A DNA stretch of 29,755 nucleotides from CAZOWM01 sp964583615 (GTDB taxonomy: Bacteria > Spirochaetota > B62-G9 > DRHN01): positions 1 to 29,755 of the forward strand of contig CAZOWM010000045.1 in the NCBI GenBank assembly GCA_964583615.1, given 5' to 3'. A model generated the notes under the pieces. It did not search any database. It saw only the letters and a list, made by a program, of their open reading frames with translations, and was not told where the DNA came from. Shown piece by piece: positions 8,515-15,097 of this stretch. Position 1 is the stretch's first letter. Every line of letters starts with the position of its first letter. A program made the translations under genes and the position numbers.

Positions 8515-9549
8515 CTAGTATTTCGGCATGTTCTTTCGCAGAAAGTACTGCACGTTGTTCTTGTCCACAATTTCCGCACCTACATAGATGTTTTCAGGAA
8601 CCGATCGTACGCCTGCAGCCATATTGTCCTTGCTGATGGGAACGTCGAAGTCCGTGTCCTTTCTGGCATTGTAGTCTTCGAGAAGCGCAACTGCGAGATA
8701 AGACATCAGGGCGGTTTTGGCAACTACCGTTGCATCGATGATTCCTTTTTCCACATATTCAAGGACCGTATCCTCACGGTCGTGGACAACAATAGCCATA
8801 TCTTTATTCTGGAGACCAAGCTCTTCGATTGCAACACCGATCCCGGTGCCCGCACTTGAATCAAGCCCCACGACTCCTGTGAGCTCTGGGTGAGCATTGA
8901 ACATCGCTTTTACCGCTTCAATGGCATCCTCTGTGTTTGCTTTGTCTTCAGCCTGTACCACGACCTCCCATCCGCTGTCTTTTATTGCATCCAGAACACC
9001 CTGTTTTTTCAGTTCGGTGTTCGATGCACCGGCGTTCATCACAATTCCCAGTTTTCCCGAGTTGCCACCCCTCTCGATGAGTTCAAGCCCTGTATCGTAT
9101 CCCGCCTGATAATTGTCGAGTCCAATGTAGGTTAAACAACCGTGGTCCGGCACCGCCGCTTCTATGGTTACAACAGGGATTCCCATAGACATCGCCTTTT
9201 TTACTCCTGGCACCGCAGTCGCATCCCAGAGTGGAATGATTATTCCGTCGGGTTTCTTGGGAATCACCTGTTCGAGCGCTTCTGCCTGTGCCGTCATGTC
9301 CCAGTCCTGCGGGCCAACAATGTCAACCGTACAGCCGAAATACTTCGCAGCATGCCGCATGCCGAGTTTCTGGTCGAGTATGTAGGGATGCGCAAGAACC
9401 GCACCAACCAGGTAGTAGTGTGATGGTTCCTTCTTTTCGACTGCCATTCCCCCTCCATCTGCTTCTTGTTCTTTTCCGCCTGCAAAAAGTGCAGCGGCAA
9501 CAAAGAGAAAAACGACCGTTAACACGCACCATTTCTTTGCCTTTGACAT
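8515..9549 (-). CDS. RbsB-type periplasmic sugar-binding protein
   Basis: A 344-residue Peripla_BP_4/type I periplasmic binding protein. Residues 1-23 form a Sec signal peptide (KAKKWCVLTVVFLFVAAALFAGG) with a spirochaete-style FAGG end and no lipobox Cys. The mature part has the alternating Rossmann lobes: PDGIIIPLWDA, GIPVVTIEAA, the hinge-proximal DNYQAGYDTG, GKLGIVMNAGASN, and LTGVVGLDSSAGTGIG. GAGGAGG lies 6 nt upstream of the ATG, the strongest ribosome binding site in the operon, as expected for the abundant component. It is the first gene after the promoter at 9625-9653. The ligand is unknown. Confidence 0.95.
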   Translation of the reverse strand: MSKAKKWCVLTVVFLFVAAALFAGGKEQEADGGGMAVEKKEPSHYYLVGAVLAHPYILDQKLGMRHAAKYFGCTVDIVGPQDWDMTAQAEALEQVIPKKPDGIIIPLWDATAVPGVKKAMSMGIPVVTIEAAVPDHGCLTYIGLDNYQAGYDTGLELIERGGNSGKLGIVMNAGASNTELKKQGVLDAIKDSGWEVVVQAEDKANTEDAIEAVKAMFNAHPELTGVVGLDSSAGTGIGVAIEELGLQNKDMAIVVHDREDTVLEYVEKGIIDATVVAKTALMSYLAVALLEDYNARKDTDFDVPISKDNMAAGVRSVPENIYVGAEIVDKNNVQYFLRKNMPKY

Positions 9550-9624
9550 TTGAAACCTCCTCTTTTTAATGTGAGTACCTCTCTGTATCGTGATCGCAAT
9601 AAGTAGAAGTGCAAATTTATGCAG

Positions 9625-9653
9625 ATATTAGCCTGAGTCTACGATTATGTCAA
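9625..9653 (-). promoter_or_regulatory. Promoter of the sugar transport/catabolism operon
   Basis: On the minus strand the -35 box is a perfect TTGACA (9648-9653), the spacer is 17 bp and the -10 is TAATAT (9625-9630). It lies about 75 nt upstream of the binding-protein start and faces left. Confidence 0.8.
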
Positions 9654-9655
9654 GC

Positions 9656-9683
9656 ATATTCCTGAAATATTCAATAAATATCT
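9656..9683. promoter_or_regulatory. Putative DeoR-family operator: three 11-bp-phased repeats
   Basis: ATATTC at 9656-9661, ATATTC at 9667-9672 and ATATCT at 9678-9683 recur at an exact 11-bp period. The array fills the space between the two divergent -35 boxes, ending at the first base of the plus-strand box. Tandem, helically phased repeats are a known arrangement for DeoR-family repressors, so occupation could block both promoters. Binding by the adjacent regulator is inference. Confidence 0.55.
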
Positions 9684-9710
9684 TGATTTTATAAGGAAAT
9701 ACCGTATAGT
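9683..9710 (+). promoter_or_regulatory. Promoter of the DeoR-family regulator gene
   Basis: TTGATT (9683-9688), a 16-bp spacer and TATAGT (9705-9710) lie about 70 bp upstream of the regulator start. The third operator-like repeat touches the -35 box, which suggests autoregulation. Confidence 0.6.
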
Positions 9711-9777
9711 ATAGGTGTAGAAATTTCTTCCTCGAGAAGGAATTACATAAACACTCTCTTCTCATAAGGAGCACATA

Positions 9778-10548
9778 GTGCTGATAGAGGAAAGGCTCGA
9801 AGAGATTCTGAAAATCGTCAACAATAGAGGAAGTATAACTGCGAAGGAGGCGTGTACGGTCCTCAACGTATCAAACGATACGAGCAGGCGGGATTTCATC
9901 CGGCTGGCAAATAGGGGTCTCGTGCAGAGAACACACGGGGGAATAATCTCAAAAAAAAATGCGATATACGAATACGCAGCCAGGGCGAACGACCGTGTTC
10001 TGAACAATCGTGAAAAAAAGGTGTCCATCGTGCAAGAAGCGATCCAACTCATTAATGAAGGAGATACGATTATCCTCGATGGTGGAACCACCGCGTATGA
10101 AATGGCAAAACTCCTTGGTGTGTTCCGCAATTTGACCGTACTTACCTACGGGCTCAACTGCGCCTATGAATTGTCTCAGCACGACAATATCTCCACAATA
10201 ATTTTCGGCGGTATCGTCAGCAATCAAAGCATGGCCGCATTGGGGCCGGACGCTGTAAACATGATCAGGCACTATCATGCGGATAAGCTGTTCTTAGCAG
10301 CCAACGCAATGACCATCGGAAAAGGACTGATGACTCCGAACAGAATGCAGGCGGACATAAAAAAGGAGCTTATCAAGATCGCAAACGACGTAATAGTTAT
10401 CGCCGATTCCTCCAAGATAAACAAGACCGCTCTTTTTACCTTCTGCTCCTTCGAGGACATTTCAACTCTTGTCACGGATAAAAACGCAGACGAGCATTTC
10501 ACGCGTGAGCTCGAGCAAAAAGGCATCCGGGTGATAATCTCAAATTAA
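9778..10548 (+). CDS. DeoR/GlpR-family transcriptional regulator
   Basis: 256 residues, the usual length. Residues 5-57 form the winged helix-turn-helix (ERLEEILKIVNN, then ITAKEACTVLNVSNDTSRRDF and the RTHGG wing). Residues about 75-235 are the DeoRC sugar-phosphate sensor: GDTIILDGGTTAYEMAK is the phosphate-binding GGTT motif, followed by LTVLTYGLN, FLAANAMTIGKGLMTPN and VIVIADSSKI. The start is GTG with AAGGAG 6 nt upstream. It is divergent from the sugar operon and shares the 228-bp control region, so it most likely represses that operon until a phosphorylated intermediate accumulates. Confidence 0.93.
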   Translation: MLIEERLEEILKIVNNRGSITAKEACTVLNVSNDTSRRDFIRLANRGLVQRTHGGIISKKNAIYEYAARANDRVLNNREKKVSIVQEAIQLINEGDTIILDGGTTAYEMAKLLGVFRNLTVLTYGLNCAYELSQHDNISTIIFGGIVSNQSMAALGPDAVNMIRHYHADKLFLAANAMTIGKGLMTPNRMQADIKKELIKIANDVIVIADSSKINKTALFTFCSFEDISTLVTDKNADEHFTRELEQKGIRVIISN

Positions 10549-10639
10549 CATGAACTCCGGGAAATATCTCACGCTGTATTAAGTTTTACGCCCTATTCAG
10601 AAAATTGGAAGAGCTGATACCTGTATGGATGAGAACTGA

Positions 10640-10765
10640 AGTCGATCCGAAACCCAGGAGAATCACTTTTTGGGATATATTAACGAGCTTAGCGGTTTTC
10701 TCGAGGAGTGGAAGAAGTTTCAGAGCGATGCATGCTCCTGTGACGAAAATGGAAACGTCGAGTAG
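10640..10765 (+). pseudogene. Possible gene remnant with in-frame stop
   Basis: In the 288-bp gap after the regulator, this frame is open for 41 codons and reads as a plausible soluble protein end (HFLGYINELSGFLEEWKKFQ, then a Cys pair CSC) before TAG at 10763. The same frame upstream of the TGA at 10637-10639 is also open and holds MDEN just before that stop. There is no ribosome binding site. I do not recognise the family. It may be a decayed gene tail; the remainder of 10549-10836 shows no gene or terminator. Confidence 0.25.
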
Positions 10766-10836
10766 CGCGCAGAGGGATAAAAGCTTCGTGTTCTTTCTAT
10801 CATGCAGTACGGTTCCATCCCCATCGGAAACGTATC

Positions 10837-11430
10837 TCAGAGCTCCACAACTTCGGAAATAAAAGACTGACTCCGCCTCCAGAATCGCTTCGGCTGCAAA
10901 GGGTCTTCGGGCTTTGTAATGATAAACTCCGACAGCGCAGTGTTCCCAGGGAGATATTTTTTTTCTTCCCCGTCATACACATAATATGATGAACCGGGAC
11001 GTATGTACTCACAGAGGGCTCTGATCTCACTTTCTTGAGCGCGTACGTGGAACAGTACGCACCCGTGGTCCTTGTCCCTTTCACCGTTTTTCTTTCTGAA
11101 GTTCACGTTTTCCACTACAAGATCATAATCCGAGTAAAAAAGCTCTGCTGCGATCCGTGTAACAGTTTCGCGCATATACACCCGAACCGTTGTCGTGTGA
11201 TCCCATCCGTACAACGCAAACTCTCTTTCAACCTCTCCTGCCGTTCTTGGGAATGTGTCTCTCTGTTCGTTGAGTTCGCGGTAAAACGCAACCCTCCTCC
11301 TGATCTGCTCCTCTGAAAATGTCTCCGAGAGCGGGCAATCCTCTCCCATGAGCTTCTTTTTGTACGTCGCCGGAGGAGCGAGCTTGGGTTCGCAGAGAGA
11401 GATGAGCTCGTACCATTCTCTTTTTCCCAT
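10837..11430 (-). CDS. Hypothetical protein, family not recognised
   Basis: A 197-residue, charged, apparently cytoplasmic protein with no signal peptide or membrane segment. Notable stretches are FALYGWDHTTTVRVYM, ELFYSDYDLVVENVNF, HGCVLFHVRAQESEIRALCEYI and YYVYDGEEKKYLPGNTAL. The last two look like the alternating strands of an alpha/beta fold, but I cannot assign a superfamily. The ATG follows directly after the TGA of the PhzF remnant in the same frame, and no strong ribosome binding site is visible, so expression may depend on translation through the remnant. It is the last gene of a run of mostly broken genes, and it could itself be part of a longer decayed gene. Confidence 0.5.
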   Translation of the reverse strand: MGKREWYELISLCEPKLAPPATYKKKLMGEDCPLSETFSEEQIRRRVAFYRELNEQRDTFPRTAGEVEREFALYGWDHTTTVRVYMRETVTRIAAELFYSDYDLVVENVNFRKKNGERDKDHGCVLFHVRAQESEIRALCEYIRPGSSYYVYDGEEKKYLPGNTALSEFIITKPEDPLQPKRFWRRSQSFISEVVEL

Positions 11431-11511
11431 TCACGGACCTCGTAAATACACACCAGCGGGATTCCCTCCGAACGGCTTTTGCCTGAATGCATCCACCTGA
11501 TAAATAATCAT
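11431..11511 (-). pseudogene. PhzF-family N-terminal remnant
   Basis: An ATG at 11511 with AAAGGAG 6 nt upstream opens only 26 codons. They begin MIIYQVDAF and contain KPFGGNPAGV, the characteristic N-terminus of PhzF/diaminopimelate-epimerase-fold proteins, then break off as LRGP and TGA at 11431-11433. Intact family members have roughly 260-300 residues. The ATG overlaps the stop of the upstream oxidoreductase remnant (ATGA), showing the original operon spacing. Everything after the first strand-loop is deleted. Confidence 0.7.
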
Positions 11512-11861
11512 CCCTTTCTCCTTTCGCTCACGCAGGAGAGCCCTTTTCCTGTGAGAGTCGGCTTGAAGCACAGATTATCCGAAATACATGCCGATTTCCT
11601 GCAGTCTCCGTTTTTCCAGCGGTTTACCAGATCAGGCTCTCTGGAAAAATACGCCTCCTGTTCCTCGGATTCTATCTCCCTGCGCGATACACCCGAAAGG
11701 CTCTCGTCACTGTCAAGAGCGAGCTGAAACGGTGTTGCTCTCCCCTGTTTCTGAACGAATGTGTGCCCGGTGATGATGAGACCAACCCCACCATACGCGA
11801 GACCCTTCATGAGGTCCGTCAGTCCTGGAATTGGATGGCCTTCCTCACGCAGAATAATCAT
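11508..11861 (-). pseudogene. NADH:flavin oxidoreductase (old yellow enzyme family), internally deleted
   Basis: The 117-codon frame joins two distant parts of this flavin TIM barrel. Its first part, LTDLMKGLAYGGVGLIITGH, with QGRATPFQLALDSDE, is the second-third strand region. Its last part, REPDLVNRW, with KNGDCRKSACISDNLCF, is the family's C-terminal segment. Roughly 200 residues of barrel between them are missing, although the frame is kept. The N-terminus is also eroded: a good site, AGGAGG, at about 11880 precedes a TTG frame that stops after a few codons. The enzyme fold cannot form, so this is a pseudogene. Confidence 0.8.
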
Positions 11862-11890
11862 ATTTCAAGAGAAAACCGATCCTCCTACAT

Positions 11891-12598
11891 TTACAGAATG
11901 GAGTACAGTTCCGAGAGGCCGCGTATTTCAAAAGTCGGCGATACGTCTGTTCTGTTTTCATACCCGTCTGGATTGTACCAGCATGTGTCGATGCCGAATC
12001 GCTCTCCGCCCAGGATGTCCGACGACAAGCTGTCCCCCACCAGGAGCGCTTCCGATTTTTCGACATCCTTTACACGCCTGAATGTCTCGGAAAAAAAATC
12101 CTCGTCCGGTTTTTTCGCGCCTACCTCTTCGGAAATGATGATCGGATCGAAGTACTCGAAGATCCCTGCTTTTTTCAACCTCGAATACTGAACCTCTTGA
12201 AAACCGTTGGTGATCAAAATGAGAACATACTTCTTGTGCAAATATTCAAGAACCTCCGCTGCGCAGGGCAGAAGAAAGCCGGTCTGTGAAAGAAAATCGA
12301 GATACATTCTGCTGAATATCGAGGCATCGGCGCGTACTCCAGTCTCTGAAAAAAGTATTTCAAAACGTAGAACACGCAATTCACCGGAACTCAGCCTCCC
12401 CTTTTCGAGTTCACCCCAGAGCGTTTTATTGATCGCTCTGTAGCACGACACATAGTCGGTGCTTTGTGAGTCGAGGCCGAGAGATTCGAGCGCATTTTCC
12501 AATGCATAAGACTCCGATCTCTTATAATCAAGAAGAGTCCCGTCAGCATCAAAGAGCACTGCAGTGTAGTTTTTTACCGCTCCCATCGAACTAATCAT
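11891..12598 (-). CDS. HAD-superfamily nucleotidase, YjjG-like
   Basis: A complete 235-residue HAD phosphatase. Motif I is LFDADGTLLD (Asp17, Asp19), a helical cap spans about residues 25-105, motif II is LILITNGFQEVQ, the motif III Lys lies in GAKKPDEDFF, and motif IV is LLVGDSLSSDILGG. The ITNG motif and the WYNP segment resemble the YjjG non-canonical nucleotide 5'-phosphatase group, which cleans damaged or non-standard pyrimidine nucleotides. The ATG at 12598 overlaps the stop of the preceding frame (ATGA). A second ATG at 12586 is possible. It is the only clearly intact gene between 10837 and 13091, surrounded by truncated genes. Confidence 0.85.
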   Translation of the reverse strand: MISSMGAVKNYTAVLFDADGTLLDYKRSESYALENALESLGLDSQSTDYVSCYRAINKTLWGELEKGRLSSGELRVLRFEILFSETGVRADASIFSRMYLDFLSQTGFLLPCAAEVLEYLHKKYVLILITNGFQEVQYSRLKKAGIFEYFDPIIISEEVGAKKPDEDFFSETFRRVKDVEKSEALLVGDSLSSDILGGERFGIDTCWYNPDGYENRTDVSPTFEIRGLSELYSIL

Positions 12599-12843
12599 TC
12601 TCCATTTTTTACAAATCCGGCCAACGTATCGAGCATTTTCATTATCGACTCCTCACTTGTGTATCTCCCGATTGCTTCAAGTGAAAAACACCTGACTTCG
12701 TATGATTCCTTGCTGTTCGTGATTATTTGTTCACCCCTTCCGAGAAAAAGAGAATTCACATCATACTGATAGTGTCCGGGTCCATGTTCGATATAATACC
12801 CCCTTAACTGCCCTCTGTAGAAGTATCTGTGAAAAAAGCTCAC
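12595..12843 (-). pseudogene. Probable Nudix hydrolase C-terminal remnant
   Basis: An 82-codon frame starting at GTG 12843, which overlaps the stop of the SDR remnant by one base (TAGTG). The segment HYQYDVNSLFLG, with SYEVRCFSLEAI and YTSEESIMKMLDTL, resembles the part of Nudix hydrolases that follows the catalytic box. The Nudix box itself (G-x5-E-x7-REUxEExGU) is absent, so hydrolase activity would be lost. A TTG at 12882 would give a longer form. The Nudix assignment rests on pattern resemblance only; it could be an unrelated small protein. Confidence 0.45.
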
Positions 12844-13091
12844 TATTCGCTCATACCGGTGAGTGTGCTGCTCAACCGCCAAAGCCTTCCGAGTGTTGAT
12901 TCATCTGCCCATTCCATCACCTCTGTTCGCGCGTGTGGGGCCCTTGCTGAAAGCCTGCGGGCCACCTTTTTTGCCCGCTGTCTGTCGCGACTCAGCAGTA
13001 CGACAGGTGCTTTTCTGCGCAAAAGCCCTTCTGCGATTTCCCTTCCAACACCGGACGTGGCACCGCTTATCAGATACACCCTTCCCTTCAT
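12843..13091 (-). pseudogene. SDR N-terminal remnant
   Basis: The frame starts MKGRVYLISGATSGVGREIA, the intact dinucleotide-binding TGxxxGxG region of a short-chain dehydrogenase. It continues through the second strand (PVVLLSRDRQRAK) and then stops after about 82 residues at 12843. The NAG motif, the catalytic Ser-Tyr-Lys and the C-terminal half are missing. Four bases separate its ATG from the methyltransferase stop, and an earlier ATG at 13115 would overlap that gene. It is a deletion product, not a functional oxidoreductase. Confidence 0.7.
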
Positions 13092-13095
13092 GTTT

Positions 13096-13755
13096 TCAGT
13101 GAACGCAGTTTTCATCTAACAGGTCCACTCTTTCAGAGCTTTCTGAGGTGACACTGCCTGAGGCAAACTCCCAGTACAGGAGATTCTTTGAGAAGTGACC
13201 GTCCCGAATGCGCGTTTTTGCAAAAAGCGCTTCGGCTTCATCGATACTCAGGGCTGATCGAAACTCACGTTCGAAAAGCCCGATGAGCGAGCGCCTGATA
13301 TCGACGATGAAGAGGTATCCTTCGGGAACCAGCACTCGCTCGATTTCATCGAGCATTTTCACAGGAGAATCGACGAGGTGCACCATGTTGATGTTCAGCA
13401 CCGCGTCGAAGGTGTCGTCATCAAAAGGGAGTTTTTCAACATCCGCCTTTTCGAATCTGATTTTCTGCTGCAACCCGGATTCTTCGAGGCACTGGGCGGC
13501 GTGCCGCAGAAGGTGATCGGACAGATCGATGCCGACTATATTTATGTCAGGAATGTTCTGTGCGAGAACAATGTCTGTCAGCCCGAATCCACAGCCCATA
13601 TCGAGGACAGTTCCTTTTGTGACTCCGTGCTCGGACAATCTCCGTGCGGCTTTTTTCCCGAAGTTCTCAGCCATTTTCCGGTGATGCTTGATGTATTGCA
13701 GTGCGAATGCGTGATCATTGAAATCTTTTTTCGTGTCTCGTGAAGACTGTTTCAT
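13096..13755 (-). CDS. Class I SAM-dependent methyltransferase (UbiE/Methyltransf_11-like)
   Basis: 219 residues from the ATG at 13755, which has GGAGG 8 nt upstream; a longer frame to 13923 lies inside the preceding gene and is rejected. Motif I is VLDMGCGFG (about residues 50-58), followed by NIVGIDLSDHLL with the acidic end of strand 2, FEKADVEKLPF before strand 4, and FDAVLNINMVHLV. The end is a short C-terminal lid. It methylates an unknown small molecule or lipid. It lies 31 nt after the deacetylase-family gene, in the same operon, so a link to that gene's product is plausible but unproved. Confidence 0.87.
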   Translation of the reverse strand: MKQSSRDTKKDFNDHAFALQYIKHHRKMAENFGKKAARRLSEHGVTKGTVLDMGCGFGLTDIVLAQNIPDINIVGIDLSDHLLRHAAQCLEESGLQQKIRFEKADVEKLPFDDDTFDAVLNINMVHLVDSPVKMLDEIERVLVPEGYLFIVDIRRSLIGLFEREFRSALSIDEAEALFAKTRIRDGHFSKNLLYWEFASGSVTSESSERVDLLDENCVH

Positions 13756-13786
13756 ACCTCTTTCCTCCAAAATTATCGAAAAAACA

Positions 13787-15097
13787 TCAACTGGTAAAAA
13801 ATTCGTCCTGATCACGGTCTTGAAGATATCTGTTCGTGAACCTCTGCTTTTTTGACGATTCGAAAAGAAAAGCACCTTTCTCTCTGCATGAAGGACACGC
13901 GCCGCGGGGAACCGTGACTGCATATATGTGGTCTCCCCTGTCGCTCCGTGACTCTATGACATCGATGCCCGCACATATTTCACACAGATAATAGCTGCGT
14001 GTCTGCTGCTCCGTGATCCCATCCGTATCGTAGTACACTCGTCGCGATTCCGTTATCATCTCTTTTTTCTTCCGTACACCCTCCGAACGTGTGTCCCTGC
14101 TGTTCCACCTTTCCCAGAGAGCCGGACAGAGCTTTTCGATGTAGTCGCCGATTGCAGGGTCCTGCCTGAGTTGAAATTCGTCATAGTCCGGCTCCTGAAC
14201 ATGCGAGTAATCCATGCCCGCCATCGCGAGAATAATTCCGAGGTTCACATAGGGGAGCGCTCCTTCGATCGAATACCCTCCTTCCAGGACCGCAATATCC
14301 GGTGAGAGCCTTCTGTTCAGCTCCGCGTACCCCTGTGCCGTGAATTTCATGTTCGTGATCGGATCGGTGTAGTGGTTGTCCTGCCCTGCGGAGTTTATCA
14401 CAAGGTCCGGTTCGTACTCATCGAGTATGGGAAGCACGAGGTTGTCGAGCACATAAAGGAACCCTTCCTCACCTGTCTGCGGCGGAAGAGGGATGTTGAT
14501 CGTGTACCCGTATGCTGAGGGGCCTCCGAGCTCGTCAATGAACCCGCTTCCCGGATAGAGGGTCCTCCCGTCCTGATGAATGGATATGTACAGGGTGTCG
14601 GGATCATTCCAGTAAATGTCCTGGGTTCCGTCACCGTGATGACAGTCCGTATCCACAACCGCGATTTTTTTCCTTCCGAACTTCTGCCTCAGGTGCTCGA
14701 TCATCACCGCTTCTATGTTGATGATACAAAACCCCCTGTCGCCGTACACCACACGCTGAGCGTGGTGGCCCGGAGGGCGCACGATGGCGAAGGCTTTCTC
14801 CACTTCACCGCTCAGGAGCTTTTCTCCCGCAGTGATCGCGCCGCCTGCTGATATCAGGTGGGGGTCCGGCACCCGCGCTTCCACATCGGGCACACAAAAG
14901 TGAACCCGAGTTATGTCATCCCGGGAGGCAACGGAAGGATTGTATATGTGAATGCCCTCGATGTCAAACACCCCCTCTTCCATTACCTGATCCTGCGTGT
15001 AGAGAAGCCGTTCCTCGCGTTCCGGATGGGATGGACTAATTGCCCAGTCGTAGGCGGGGAAAAAAACCATCCCAAGCGTCTTGCCAGTCTTCAGCAT
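13787..15097 (-). CDS. Histone-deacetylase/AcuC-family amidohydrolase with four-Cys C-terminal extension
   Basis: 436 residues. The arginase/deacetylase-fold catalytic set is complete: His111-His112 in RPPGHH, Asp149, zinc ligands Asp151 and His153 in DTDCHHGDGT, zinc ligand Asp240 in SAGQDNH, and transition-state Tyr275 in LEGGY. Bacterial members deacetylate small amides, polyamines or proteins. Residues about 335-436 are an extra domain, with CEIC (372-375) and CPSC (401-404) forming a likely zinc ribbon. Its start overlaps the end of the hydantoinase/oxoprolinase-like gene by 7 nt, so the two are translationally coupled. Its true substrate is unknown; a role in amide hydrolysis together with its partner is inference. 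Confidence 0.88.
   Translation of the reverse strand: MLKTGKTLGMVFFPAYDWAISPSHPEREERLLYTQDQVMEEGVFDIEGIHIYNPSVASRDDITRVHFCVPDVEARVPDPHLISAGGAITAGEKLLSGEVEKAFAIVRPPGHHAQRVVYGDRGFCIINIEAVMIEHLRQKFGRKKIAVVDTDCHHGDGTQDIYWNDPDTLYISIHQDGRTLYPGSGFIDELGGPSAYGYTINIPLPPQTGEEGFLYVLDNLVLPILDEYEPDLVINSAGQDNHYTDPITNMKFTAQGYAELNRRLSPDIAVLEGGYSIEGALPYVNLGIILAMAGMDYSHVQEPDYDEFQLRQDPAIGDYIEKLCPALWERWNSRDTRSEGVRKKKEMITESRRVYYDTDGITEQQTRSYYLCEICAGIDVIESRSDRGDHIYAVTVPRGACPSCREKGAFLFESSKKQRFTNRYLQDRDQDEFFTS

Noticed and set aside
10637..10639. Selenocysteine UGA in the 10549-10836 frame
   Set aside because: No SECIS-like hairpin after the TGA, no family match and no ribosome binding site.
12843..13115. Functional mini-SDR
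   Set aside because: It lacks the NAG motif and the catalytic Ser-Tyr-Lys, so it is treated as a remnant.
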